Positions 43,075 to 56,019 of a stretch of 64,000 nucleotides of DNA are shown here, piece after piece (the first letter of the stretch is position 1; each line of letters starts with the position of its first letter). Position numbers and translations under genes: made by a program. This stretch comes from Sclerotinia nivalis (taxonomy: Eukaryota; Ascomycota; Leotiomycetes; Helotiales; Sclerotiniaceae), in contig JAPEIS010000010.1 of assembly GCA_029531795.1 (NCBI GenBank), forward strand, positions 1,922,001-1,986,000. The letters are read 5' to 3'. Under the pieces are notes generated by a model, which saw only the letters and a program-made list of their open reading frames with translations, was not told the DNA's origin and searched no databases.

Positions 43075-45479
43075 GGAGCGCGGATATATATCAGGAATGA
43101 GTGATGAAGCAACACGGAGAGTTATGTGAGAGAATGGGTGGGAAGCTCTCTTTGAGAATTATACCATGATCACTTGCACAGCATAAATACATATATTTTG
43201 ATAACAGAAACAGCAGTTATAGTTATAGCACAGCGATCGATATCAATAGCATTAGATTTTCATATACAGATGAGGTCAAAGTTCCAGAGCTGTCATAAAT
43301 AATGTTCCCCATACTTCATAAAGCAATTCCCATGTAAATATTCGTTGTTTCATGAAGTATTAGTACTCTGTATCCTGGTGATCCTTTTTCATCTCAGTTC
43401 TACTTCATCTCTCTTCTTCTCGCTTGTTTTATATGTACACCTATCTTGTTCCTTTGTTCATGCTTGGCTTTTGCTTTTGCTTTTGATTTTTACATCCTCC
43501 TATCTTGCTTTTAGTACATACATAAACTTTTTATGAGATTTACCACCGATTAGGAGATAGTGTGTGAATCAAGTGGACACAACATCAAGGCTAGACTCTT
43601 TGGCAAGTTGCGTTGCACCTTCGATAATAGCGTCGAAATACCGGTACCCGCGACAATTGATAGCAGAATGAGAGATGGATCAAAGTGATTATCTTAGTTA
43701 TTACTCTTCAGAGTTCTAGAGGCAATTATGTAACTGACCGCTCGACTATTATCTGCAAACGCAGATAGTAAAACGGGCAATCTCTGGTAAGCAAAACTGC
43801 TTTTGACTCTCTTCCAGTCGAACTTTGCTCCGCACTCTTACAAACCGTTATATAGTCTTCAAATCAACCACTAATACTATTATAAAACAGTCTGCTACTC
43901 CAGTACTGTCATCAAGATCCTCGCAAATTCCTGACCAGCCGCAATGACGGAGGTTTCATTTCCCGCGCCAAATATTTAAAACTTACATTAACGCGCAGAA
44001 TAACGAATAATATGAGATACAAAAATTCATCGCTAAACGAGTTGGAAAAGTAGTGATAGATAAAAAAAAAGAATACGAAATGGCTTTGTATATGAGAAGC
44101 TACGGAAAAGTTTAGTATGTGCATAATATGTATGAGAGAGAATATTTTCTTTTCTGTGCTGCGGAAATTGCAATGCCTTGTGAATTGGCTGGTGTTTTTT
44201 CTGACTGTTGTCTTTATAGTCGAACCTATGAAGAGAATGGAGGGATTGGTGCTTTAGTGCATACATACAGTTAATTCACCGCCGCGTTGTTATGTTGATC
44301 CCTTCATTCGCACTGTTTGATTATGAGGAAACTTAGTGGAAATCGGGGTATGGCGTGTATTCCAGATCCATTGTAATGCCCTTTACAGAGAGATACCGAG
44401 TTCCATTTTAACCAACTCCCTCAGTTATTCGTGTAGAATCTTTCCATTTGTAAAATGGCAGCTGTAAGATCTCATCTAGAAAGAAAGTTGGTGTGCTTTC
44501 TACTGAATTATATGGAATACTTGGCATGAATGATGTCTCCCAAAGATACTTACTTATATCGAGCAATTTTATCAACCATGAGTGATGAATTGCTCTGATG
44601 GATGATATCAAATCACACTCATCACAATATAAGTCCGTGGCCTCCCATATTGGTTCCTGTCTCTACGTATTAAGTGATGATCTCCAGAGGGCAAAGAAAA
44701 TACAATCATCCCATAATTACACGCAACGCCGACGATTCCAACATCAACAGTATGAGGATGACGAATCAGATGGCTTCAGCCCCAGTTGCCGCCATATGAT
44801 TACCGTTTTACTTTGATGAGGTTCTGTATAAGGTGTTAACCCTGCATGTATCTGGTTGGATTGGAAATATGATATCTTTTCATGATCCACGATATCGATA
44901 TACCGCATTAACTCATCATCAATAAATCCTATATTTCTCGTGGGAAATCACCCATTGGGTCCAGCCAGATACATCGCTGCTTGCATCCGGATTCTGATGA
45001 TACTCCATGCTACGGCCCGGTGCAGGATTCGGATATCACCGTGGTATTGCAGTCCACGATCGGGCTGTGCTAGCTAGTGTCCATCACCTTGGCCTTCAAA
45101 ATTGGCATGCAAGTCCCCTCTAGGTCCGGATACCGAGTCTGCGTCATTTAGCGGCCAGTTATTCTGGGAAGCAAATTCAATCATCAGCATTCAAGCTGTG
45201 AGTTTCTCAATGGGAAGTGGTTCCATACTCAGTCAATCCCCAGAATCGGGTAATTCTCCCGACACCTAATTGCTCTGAGGTTGTTTTGATTAATTGTCCC
45301 ATTGGAGATGCACATGCATATATGTGCCTCCAACTTTTCCAAAGAAGGCAGGTTTATTCCAAGATCAAGGGAGCTACTTCTACAATTTCGTGAGCATAGA
45401 ACTACTTGATAATTGTGTCAGAGATTTGGGATGTTTCTACAGCACTCAAGATGGTTTGCAAATTTGGATGATACAGAAG
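43075..45479. other. Gene-free tract after the Hsp70-like gene
   Basis: AT-rich, with many short ORFs but no supported exon or domain. Confidence 0.5.
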
Positions 45480-46143
45480 ATATAGCGGAACGTCAAGCTG
45501 AGGAGATAAAATGTTATAGGATCGCTGACCAAGAATGTGGTGCATCCCAAGCGCTCTAAAGACACATATTGACTGATACACTTTGCTGTTTCTTGGCTGG
45601 ATTGTTGCTAATCAGGATGGAGAGACACTCGCTGCATATAACTTAGGAAGCTAAGATATAATTGTGGTGAGAGATTTCGACCCCTTGAAATAACTAGTTC
45701 TACCAGATTAAAAAATTATGCCAATGGTCCTATTGTAGTCATGCGAGGATGTGACATCGGGATACTTCCAGCCACTATTGGCTACAGGGCCCATCATCTC
45801 CTGCCAATGAGGTATTTTGAGGTAAGATCTACCTGTGACATCGAGGAAATCGCCGTCAGAAATGAAATGCATTTCCGCTCTGAAGCTGGCAAGGAGCTGT
45901 CTCCGCAGCTTTCAGGGGAATATCTGTATGCACTCTCTGTATCAGAACTACCGAGGGTTTTGCGACGGTTAGTAATCTCCCCAACTCCTGATGCCCGCAA
46001 CCAGGTTGTCCAAGTACGAAAATACATCCTGTCATGATGGTACCCATCAAAAGCGGTGCATATACTATTGAGTTGCCTGAGTTGCCTGAAAGACACAAGA
46101 TACCATCCTTAGGCAGCTGGTGCCCTAGTCGCCTCAAACGCAC
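45480..46143 (-). pseudogene. AMP-binding acyl-CoA ligase (4-coumarate:CoA ligase-like) fragment
   Basis: The minus-strand frame 46,143-45,856 ('LRRLGHQLPKDGILCLSGNS', 'VYAPLLMGTIMTGCIFVLGQ') matches the early region of fungal 4CL-like ligases ('..GNs..f....lG...aG.i......'). Further on, in broken frames, 'GVEISHHNYI' at about 45,660-45,690 is the sequence that follows the P-loop of AMP-binding enzymes. The P-loop itself is damaged by stops. The N-terminal 40-50 residues and everything after about 45,480 are missing. It is therefore a dead remnant of an adenylate-forming enzyme, whether from a metabolic cluster or a lost peroxisomal ligase I cannot tell. Confidence 0.6.
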
Positions 46144-49100
46144 CGCGAAACAAGTAGGGACTGCGGTATTATGCTAGGGGTAGGGACCGGTCCTCTGGAC
46201 GAAGAGTGTCATTATTAACGTCTTTGGGCTGAGATCCTTGGGGAGCATTAAAGATAAAATACGGCAGGGAGCAGAAAAGAACAGGGACATTTCATCTGGA
46301 AGTGACCAATGAACATTTCTCCGAATGTTGGCTTGGAACAAACAGATGGTATTGAGAATAGGCGTAGGAAGGCTTTAACACACCAACACAGTCTTTCTCC
46401 TAATAGTCCAAAATATTTTTGTGGTGTATTTTGTGGGCTTATCTTCCAACGACGCATTTTTGATAATCGTGAGATGTAGTGCAATGCCAACACGCCGGCT
46501 AACGAAACAGACTTAAGCTTTTGTGGCTGTAGCGCCAATCACTTGGACATACATAAACACAAAACACAAAACACAGAACACAACATGAAAGTCCATCCTA
46601 CATCTCAATTTGTCCATTTATGAGTTATCAGTTATAACTAACACCCTGGACATCATTGTACTCGCCACCTCAAAAATATGAAAGGAGGGAAATGGCTCCA
46701 GCAAAATGTTGTCACGCTAGGTTAGAGTGAAATAATCTCCATTTGCGGCGTATCGTACATATAGTTGGCAAAGTATACGATATGTAAAAATTGAGTTTCT
46801 TCTCACCATCTCTGGCACTTTAGCACTTTCCAGATTAGACACAAGATCTTTGTATTATTTTGATCCGCGAATATGATACCGAGTCGCATTTTTGAATTGC
46901 TATAATAATGCGTTCCATCTGCTAGCCCACTTATTGCATCTTGTGGGAAGCGAAATGTATCTCATTATCATGATAAACTGTTGGGTCAACCGGCTCAAGA
47001 ATTCGCTGTTTATTTGCTCCTTGAAGCAGTACTATATCTCAGCTGAAATAAGAAATGTTCATGTCGACAGCATGATATCTTGATTTACTATAAACCTTGC
47101 GATCGTTTTGGATTATTAGATTTTAGTGATTTTAGCAGTTTTATGTATTAGCTTGAGATTTAAAATACTGACTCTTTTCAGATAGAACAGTAATTCTATG
47201 TATAGAAAGCTGACTATCATGCGTCGAGCGCCCCTTGATCGCTAACACGTATACGACCCTTAGATACTAGCCGGCCCAGATCAAAAGAAATTCTCCTACT
47301 TTAAATTCTAACTTGTCAAGATAGATGGTTGAATAATAATACAGGCTCAAGCGAATAGGAATTCAGAAAGACCAGTGCGGCATTCCCATTCAATTGCCAG
47401 TTTTCCAGACCTATCTGGTGTACACCGTTCTCCGCGACCTATTACAGCCATACTATCTGATAAACTGAAACGTTTTCTTTTCCTATAAGGCTTATTAACC
47501 TTTTATATATAGTATATAATACAATACTTAGAACAAACATAAAATTGTAGTGGAATTTAAATAAAATACCGTGACGTAACATGTTATGGCAAAATTAGCG
47601 GGTCGAGGTCTGCTCGTGATTTGAACCATCTCGAAAAAGCCAATCCCTTGAGTGGCCTGACCCGCCAAATTTCTCCTTAAACTTGGTGATGCGGAAGATA
47701 ATAGGGATTGAAGTGGTAATAAATATCTTGAACATTTCTATAGAATATACCATCATCAATAATACTCGAATAGACATATAGCCATGATAACACCACATTC
47801 AACCCCCCCTCCCGGCAAGAACGAGGAGAATTTCTTTCTGGATGATGGGTCGACATATTCAAGAAACCTCCAATATTATCCAACATTTTTGGGTGTCTAA
47901 GTTTTGGGAGGAACATATTAAACTTACTTTCTGTTTCACGAGGTGGCGAGATAGACGGTATATCCCCAGACCCATGGCGCACACGACAGCTAGGAGTGGT
48001 CGGCTTAACACAATGGTAAGATGCTAAGATAAAATGAGGCATATCTAAACTCTAATAAATATGTACTTACAATAACCCCTTACTAACTTAGCATGGCTCC
48101 GATCTATCCAAACAAATCTTCATGATCCAACTTAACCATTCATCTTGTCAGACCTTGAAGAATTTAAGAAGCGGAGAGAATAGCCCGAAATATATCTCTG
48201 AATTCCCATCAATATTGGTATTTCCTGTAGTGGGGCAGGGGATTGCTTGAGTGCAGCCTTTAATGACATTCCGCTCTTGTGCAGTGATTGCTGCAGAAAT
48301 TCTCCTGAAGGAAGGAAGAATATATATATATATAGAGTAGAGCTATAGATATTCCGGGAAGGCGTGACTTATTACAATGACATAGGAAAACTATTCCTAC
48401 ATTTTAAAATAAAGAAAATATTTGGCGACTCTAGAAATTATCTTTTTGTCGCACCTAAAGATATTCTTTGGAAGATATATGAACAAATCTTTGTCGATCG
48501 ATTAATATTCTTGTCTTCCTCAAGTAAATGCATGTGACTTCCAACATGTCGAGTTTAATCGCCCGAAGATTATCTGTGGGCAGGAGATGAGATGTAAAAC
48601 TTTTTACCATTCAAGAGGTCTGACCATAATCATAAAAACCTGAAGACAGGTCAATACCTGTCGATAGTTCGCATGGCCACGCTCAACAATTTGGGCAAAA
48701 CGATAGAATAGAAATCATGGAGGCATATGAGTAAATGGAAAAGCTTGTAGAAGATCTCTTCTTCTTATCTTCACTCCCTATTGATCAGAGAAATTGTGGA
48801 TTCGTAAATTAACCCACCGAAAACTGCATCCTCATCAGTGATCGAAGCTGCTTGTATAGGAAGAAATCTTATGTTACGCTGCATGACGAAGGGTACTGCA
48901 TAAAAATTTAAAGTGCTTCTGGAAGATCTACCAAGCTAATTCTATGCATGATTCATGGGTCTAAGATTCTATATGTGTAAGCTTCGGGCGAAGAATCAGA
49001 CATGGCTGGCATTTTGGTGCAAGAACGGTATGTGGATTTTAGCTATTAAGATTAAAAATACAAAGATTTGAGGGTTTTTAAATACGAGACCGGTCAGTAC

Positions 49101-50049
49101 TATTGTTGTTCTCATTTTAGGCTTGGGTATGGTTGGGGGGGGCGACAATTTAGGAGGCAGGGGATGGCTTCAAAATTCCCAAATTGGCTGGTTGACAGGA
49201 TTTCCACAACAGACACGATTTCCCGCCCCATTGCATAAGTTATTGCCAGATCTCCTCATATGCATGGCTGTTTGGTGATCTAAGCTATCCCAACGCATAT
49301 GTGTACTGGTGGGTGATTGGCTTGCTTGACCTGGTTGGACACCGATATGCACTATTAAAATGGAGAGGGTTCGATATAAGATAATATCTTCCATGGAGTC
49401 ATTTCCCGAGGAAATATGCCTTACTACCCATAGACACCAAAGAATGCCTAGCAAACCACGCACATATATGCACGATTGACAAGATACAAGAAATGCAAGT
49501 GATGTGCTATTTATTCATGACGGCATTTCTATGACTCATGAGAAGTATACCGGTGGTTCATCATAACCAAAAATATAAAGCAGATAAAAATATCGTTTCC
49601 TAAAAGAGAACAGAGAAAGAAATACATTTGTGGTATAGAAATCGTTCAAGAGACTTTTCTTTTCGACCATGAACCAGCATAGTGAAATTAGAGATGCAAA
49701 ACAAAATGCCTGATAAAATCCCAACGTTGCGCAATCGACAAAATATTATTGGCCGGGTCCGTCCCACTCGGTGTCCTATTTATTGGGTTTAAGGTTACCT
49801 TAGGCAGATAACGCCCGGAGCCTGTGTACCTTCATCGAAATGGGTGGCCGCAGATAAATTCACTCATTCGGTGAGAGCAAAATTTCAACACAAGTGGGAA
49901 TTGAATTTAAAACACTGAGACAGTGGCAAAATTCGTTATCAACATAGCCACCACCATTTCGGCATTGCAAATATAAGGTGGCAGAGTTTTCAAAACATTC
50001 CCTCAACTTTGAAAATATGATTCTTTGCGTGTGCGACAAGCTAGAGAGC
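46144..50049. other. Gene-free tract
   Basis: About 3.9 kb without a gene I can support. It holds a TA microsatellite near 48,322 and AT-rich blocks near 47,500. No retroelement domain is recognised either. Confidence 0.5.
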
Positions 50050-50916
50050 TCAAGTGTGTTCTGAATGCTCTATGGATACTGGCATATACTTCCTTGATGA
50101 AGTTGATCTCTGGCGTTCGTTCTCTTTGTGCGTATGGTTTGAACGTTTGCGATCTCTTTCCTCTTTTTGCAGATTGTGCGGAACTTCAGACTCTCTCTCC
50201 CGTTTGTATTTCGCTTCAGGCGACTCAAAATCATTTCGTACGAGACCATGTACTGATGGACGTTCGGTATATTGCTTTGCCAAAGTGTAATCCGCATCGC
50301 TCATCAGACCATTCCTCGACATATATTCGAGTACTGAAAACTCTGGCCGAATATTTGTTTCTCCGTCAATGAGATGGTCACGACTGTGCATCATCCTTCG
50401 CCTCCAATTATCATGTGGATCGTCTTCTTCGAATTCCTCGTCGCAGAAGATGCAGAAGCATTTTGATGGAGGAGGAAGGTTATTGAAATGGGTCAGGCTG
50501 TGCGCAAGCCAATTCTCGAAATCATCCGGATGGAAGGTTACCCCGCAATTTATTGGTATAAACTCGCATGGAAGGACGACGGTAGTATTGATTTGAGAGG
50601 CTTGGGGTACTAGGAGGTGCCACCCGGCTATAGGGTTGATCTGAACAGATTGGCGACTGGTCACTGTTGTGGTTGTTTTATATGATTGTCTGCTAAACAC
50701 GCTCTCGTCATATTCACTGCAAGGAGATATCGTTGATGCTGACTCTTGACTTATAGTTGAGCGTGTTGAGGGATTGTACGTTCCATTTGCGTATTGTCGA
50801 GGAAGAGATGGCGTGCTAGGAAAGCTTGTACGATGAGTACCTGTGAGAAGACTCGGGAGAGCATCTTCCGAGTCATCGAGGTACCTGGAGATGCTTGGAT
50901 TATCGTAAGATGCCAT
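50050..50916 (-). CDS. Conserved fungal protein with atypical Cys/His cluster (288 aa)
   Basis: A single exon. Residues 1-95 are Ser/Thr-rich and disordered ('TRSTISQESASTISPCSEYD'). The ordered core follows: 'LPCEFIPINCGVTFHPDDFE', 'NWLAHSLTHF', 'KCFCIFCDEEFEEDDPHDNW' and 'MMHSRDHLIDGE'. The C-x6-C...H-x3-H and C-x2-C...H-x3-H spacing resembles paired C2H2-like zinc sites seen in many ascomycete hypothetical proteins. The C-terminus is highly charged ('YKRERESEVPHNLQKEERDR'), perhaps with nuclear-localisation character. DNA binding is not shown; a protein- or RNA-binding zinc module is equally possible. The frame is intact. Confidence 0.72.
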   Translation of the reverse strand: MASYDNPSISRYLDDSEDALPSLLTGTHRTSFPSTPSLPRQYANGTYNPSTRSTISQESASTISPCSEYDESVFSRQSYKTTTTVTSRQSVQINPIAGWHLLVPQASQINTTVVLPCEFIPINCGVTFHPDDFENWLAHSLTHFNNLPPPSKCFCIFCDEEFEEDDPHDNWRRRMMHSRDHLIDGETNIRPEFSVLEYMSRNGLMSDADYTLAKQYTERPSVHGLVRNDFESPEAKYKRERESEVPHNLQKEERDRKRSNHTHKENERQRSTSSRKYMPVSIEHSEHT

Positions 50917-53005
50917 TTTTGCACGAATGTGCGCGAAACAGCAAGTCAGCTTCGCAAGAGCTCACTTTGATGATAGTGATCTAGCTTCTATGATAAGATG
51001 ATGGATTTGTTGGACAATGAAAGAAAGTGGAGCGTCGATAAGATAAGGACGGTCTTGCCGATCACTAGGAATGAACCCCTAATTATGACGAGTGTCAGAG
51101 GATGGACTGAAGGCAATGACAATGACAATGATAGCGGCAGAGATATATAAAGCTGCGGAAACAACTTTTATATATAATTCCAGTGAATACTGACCTGGAA
51201 GTCCGGTGTTGTTTGTGTTGTGAGTGATAGATAGGTTATCGGTTTAGGTTGTGATGTTTCACAATTTTTGCGGGGATTAAAGGAATTGACTTCAACAAGC
51301 AACAACTCTAACCAAGTAGCGCGAAATATGGTCCTTTCCCCAGATTTTGGTGTCTCAAACGGCCTCTCCCTCGAAAAACACAACAACAATAAATGGCAAA
51401 CACCAATGATTTTCAAAAAAGATTCGACGACCGAAGTATTATTTATTTATTCTTTCTTAATTTTTATCGTCGGGAGCATTCAAAAGGAGATCAATATCTC
51501 ATTTTAATGAGCTTCGTTTTCTGGCAAGGAGGAAAAGTATGATGTTTGTGTGATATTCGATCAATGTGCTGACCACTGCAATAAACGTGGAGGTGACACA
51601 ATATAAGGAAGCAAGCCGACATTCAGTTCTCACCCACGCATCATTGAACGTGGAGGCTCAAATTCGATTTACTTTGGGAAGATATTTTTTTCTTCGTATT
51701 CCGCCTCTGTCCCCGGATTTGAAACATTCATCTCTAGTCAAACGTTTTCTCATTCGTCATTTTGCGACCAAATGGTTCCGTCGGCCCAATACTTCACCTA
51801 CATTCCCAAACATCAACACCTACCTACAAGGGTGTCGTTGCACATCGATCCGGTATAGGCAAAATCTCGGTGTTCACACATACCTAGACAAATCGATTGT
51901 TAGGGTTTAGATTGCTGGAGCACCAATACATCACTTATGTTTGCTGCATGTAGCCATCCATCTACTCCATAAATCTACTGGTTCCTCAAACGTTCGGTCA
52001 TATCTATCGACTACTTCACCCACGCAACCCCACACCGCTTTTTGATGGCGCATTCATACTCTTGAATGGTCACAAAGCTACAATATCATGTGGATGAGGA
52101 GGTGAGAGGAAATTATTTCCTGGAAACGCTAGATCATCAGACCAAAAACCAACTCAAATGAGCTACGGCAGCAAGTTTTCGACATTCCTATTCGATGTTT
52201 GTGTACTCGGTCAACAAGGAGCATGATCTTGACTCAAAGCTTTTATGCGAACATACTTTCTAGCTTCTACTTTTCCGCCTTTCGATTCCACATTCAGGAG
52301 TCTTCTGTCGTGACATGGCTTCCTTACCACCGATAAATGAATTCGCAGGGTTCATACATTATCGCCAACTTCAGATCATATGAAGTTCCACTGGATCATA
52401 ATACGACGTCTGCATTACTGCACACTCTCAGTCCAGGTCTGGAGACCGTGATAGTGGGCAAATTGATTACCCGGAGCAGTACTCGGAAAACAAACTTCAA
52501 TATTATCGTCACTCATAAATGCAAAGCATTGACCTACGCCATAAGTATATCCAATTGCTAATCAAAAGCAAGAATACATTCACCACAAGTATGAACAATG
52601 GCAGATGAGTACACTCGGGAATTTCGTTCCAATACCCCGCACTTACCAATGATTTTGCTTAGCTAGCAGCAGAGCCTCACCGACCCCGCTTTTGATTGCT
52701 GGCGTGCAAGATCTCTAGGGGCTAATCACGGTATCTGTGTAACCATCATATGTGATGTTATATTGTGTACACGTATACATGCACATATGTTTGTTTGTTG
52801 TAATCGTCACAACTCTTCCAATATATCTGCTGGATTTACTGTCTGAAGATATCATTTAGCCTATCACTCAAGATTTTTCATGCTTATTGCATGATTACAT
52901 GAGTCACAGAGCAGCGTAGCAGACAGAAGTTCCCCACTCTCTTCCGCGGGTATCCTTTTTGTGTAATCAGCGATGAAGATGCTACTTTCTTCCTTGGCTT
53001 GGCCT
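50917..53005. other. Intergenic tract
   Basis: No gene is supported. The ORFs at 51,566-51,910 and 52,337-52,561 lack motifs and exon structure. Confidence 0.45.
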
Positions 53006-54730
53006 TCAGTCAGGGGCGCAAAGCACCTTCATCTTTGCAACGATATTCACCAAATGATTTCGTTCTCCATTTTCATCTCCAGCCTTTATAATCCCGGGAA
53101 ATGTCACGCAGCTAATTTCTCTCTCGTTCAAGGTATCTTCATCCTCTCCCCCAATATCTTCCATCCTCTCCCCATCAAACATCGTTCTTTGATGTCCTTC
53201 AATCATAGGCATCATAATACTGAACACTGCCTTTTGAACTCGCAATAATCGCGACAGATCAATGGCGGTATTAATTATAGTTTTTAGCGATTGGTCTCTA
53301 GCTTCCGAACTTTGAACATCACATATCGGATCTAGCAAACTATTGAGTTGCGCAACGAAAGTATTAACAACAGTGGCGGTATCTGACTTAAGCTTTTCAG
53401 GAGCTTCTTTTAACAATATTCCGAGGGTGGTAGAACGCCATTGGTTCATAGCATCTTCGGAACCTTTATTTTCATCAGCTTTACCACCCCGGACATTTAG
53501 GATTACATTTCTTACCATAAGAACTCAAGGTTCTCTCGGTTTGCATGAGCTCTAGTGCTTGCTGTTCTGGAATACCGACGAAATATGCTTGGAAGATGTC
53601 ATATACTAATAGACTTGATACAAGTGATTGTATGAAGTTGATTTTAGATAATGTTGCTAGATGCGGTACCCATTGCTCTAATTGTTGCCGTACCTCATCC
53701 GGAGCTTTGTCTAAATCTATTACAAGTCAGTTTGATTAATACTCAATTATACCACCCTATCAATATCAATACAAAAGTTCCCACACCTTTCGTCTAGCAT
53801 ACGTTCATGAAACTTCCCCCCACATTACATAGCAAAAGTTACCAAATAAAAATCACCAAACCTACCAATTCTCCCCCTCCTAAAATTCGATATCACCCAA
53901 TTCTGCAACGCGTTCCCAATCCACTGCATCCTCCCCTTAACTACCTCATCCGCAACCTGTTCCCCCCCTACCCCACCCCTCCCACTACTACTAACCCACT
54001 CCTTCAACCCCCTCACCTGACCCCTCAACTCCATAATCTCCTCATCCTTCCCCCTCATCTCCCCCATCGCCTCATTATACGCTTCGCGAAAAGCATCCCG
54101 ATCTAACATCAGCGCGGCAATGCGACTCTGCACTTCGGAAGTACTGGGACAATTGGCGTGGGTGGAGCGCAGGAGTCGGAGTTGCGTGTCGATGGTGAGG
54201 TAGTTGTTGTGGAGGGTGGAATGCGCGGTTTGTAGGAGGTGGAGCATTTCGCGTGTGTGTAGGAGGGTGGTGGTTAGGGTTTTGGTTTGCGATGTGGGGG
54301 TGGGGTCGGAGGGGTTGGAGAGGGGGGGGATTTCTGAGGGGTTGTGGGTGGTGGGGATTGGGGGGGAGGGCGAGGGTGTTTTTGATCGTGATGGCAATCG
54401 TGGCGGCGATCGAGGATGTAGGTTAGGCGTGGGGTTTGAGATAGGAGTGCTACTTCTTGATGGCTCCGCCGTTGAATGATTCGTAGATTTTGGATGTGGA
54501 TGTGAAAGGCGGACGCGTGGTGGCGCGGTTATTTCCGATGACGAAGATTGAGATTGAGATGTATTAGAAATAGAAGTAGAAGTAGAAAAATCGTAATCCT
54601 CGGCCGTCGTAGATGTAGATCCAGAAGCAGATGCAGCGCGATGCGCCAGCGAATTCGTAAGATCGATACGAGTAGATGAGGATTTTAGCGCGTGTTTCTT
54701 TTCTTTGGGTTCTCTGTCTCTGGCGCTCAT
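53006..54730 (-). CDS. Ser/Pro-rich coiled-coil protein, unknown function (507 aa)
   Basis: Three exons (54,730-53,866; 53,716-53,516; 53,463-53,006) with phase-consistent GT-AG introns of 149 and 52 bp. Residues 1-155 are low-complexity Ser/Thr/Pro ('SKTPSPSPPIPTTHNPSEIP'). Residues 160-265 are predicted coiled coil ('NNYLTIDTQLRLLRSTHANC', 'MGEMRGKDEEIMELRGQVRG'). The C-terminal 230 residues are helical ('DKAPDEVRQQLEQWVPHLAT', 'NQWRSTTLGILLKEAPEKLK', 'INTAIDLSRLLRVQKAVFSI') with an acidic piece 'DIGGEDEDTLNE'. No catalytic motif is seen. The architecture suits a cytoskeletal or adaptor protein, but this is inference. The 5' flank is rich in tetranucleotide repeats. Confidence 0.72.
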
Positions 54731-56019
54731 TTTTGCGGGGATTTTGAAGGGAGGAAGGGAGGGAAGGAAGTGAGGAAGGATACGGTTTTTTTATAGATGG
54801 GTAGACGGGTAGGTAGGTAGGTAGGTAGGTAGGTAGTGGAGGAATAATTGATTGATTGATTGATCGATCGATCGAATAAATGAATAAATGAATGAGATTG
54901 TATGTATAGGTAACCTTGTGTAAGTACAGCGTTATACAAATACCGGAATTTTTCGTACGAAACCTGTAAAGCTAGGTAGGTAGGTGGGTAGGTAGCTGGG
55001 TGAAGAAGTAAAATACCTCGTTGCTGAGATGAGATGAATGTATGTACGTATGTAGGTAGGTAGCTCCGTGTATCGAAATCGTAAATCGTAAATCAAGATA
55101 CAATTCAATGATTAACCTTCTTTCGATAAAAGAATAGAAAGCTAGAAAGCTAGAAAGCTTGTGTATATTGAAATGTAAATGTAAATGAAGATTGCGATTA
55201 ACGCCTACTAGTAGGCAGCCAGATAGTCAAGAAAGCACCAAATAAAAAGTAAGGATAATAGTAACCACTCCTTAAGATAAAAGAAGCAAAAGAAAAGAGA
55301 AACAAATCTAACACTCACTCTCACCTCATTTCAAAAGAAATCCCGAAATCAAACCTACCTACGAGATATCGTATAGCAAAAAATTAGCAAGAAATTTCAC
55401 CCACCACATTGATTAAAAAATTTGGAATTTAAAATTTTGAAGAGCGATGAGAGGTTCTTAAACTGCTGCCTGGATGTAGAGATGTTTAAGCGCGGATGTA
55501 GATGCGGATGCGTGCATTGGATGGATAAGTTGAGGTGAGGGGTTGATACGGGAGATCTGCGGTGGTTTAGGATTTGATTTGTGTGGATGATGGGTTGGTG
55601 AAATTTATTTAGGTGGTTGTGGATTTGATAATTATATAATTATATAATTATATATCCGTATATAAAGCAATATAATCGTGAGGAAATTTACTGACAAGGA
55701 TAGAGAGGAATTGGAATTTAATTACTAGATAGATAGATAGATATTGTGTTCTAATTTTCTAGAAGGCTTTGATAAGCTCGCTATTATATAGAGTTATCGG
55801 ATTTTGACGTCAATTGTGAGCATGCGGGGTACGTGGAAATATTTCTGTCACTTATCAATATCACCATCATTATTATATGTCATAAAATAACCGATCCAAA
55901 AACTTCCTTAATATCAACAATACCAATATCAATAATCCCATCCCATCCAATTCAATCCCTTCCCCATACTCCGCTTCCCACCACAACAGCAACATTTACA
56001 GACCCCGCACCACCAAACC
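54731..56019. other. Divergent intergenic region rich in short repeats
   Basis: Separates the coiled-coil gene from the 2H phosphoesterase-like gene. It contains GGTA, GATT/GATC, AAATG, AGAAAGCT and GATA short arrays, and a TATAATTATATAATTA stretch near 55,632. No coding feature. Confidence 0.6.
54808..54893. repeat. Clustered tetranucleotide microsatellites
   Basis: About seven units of GTAG/GGTA (54,810-54,837) are followed by ATTG/ATCG units (54,847-54,877) and AATG-like units, all within about 85 bp upstream of the coiled-coil gene start. Confidence 0.9.

Noticed and set aside
47595..48042. 121-aa and 67-aa minus-strand ORFs
   Set aside because: No motif, no exon structure, ordinary chance ORFs in a gene-free region.
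50025..50372. 115-aa plus-strand ORF
   Set aside because: Antisense shadow of the 288-aa Cys/His protein.
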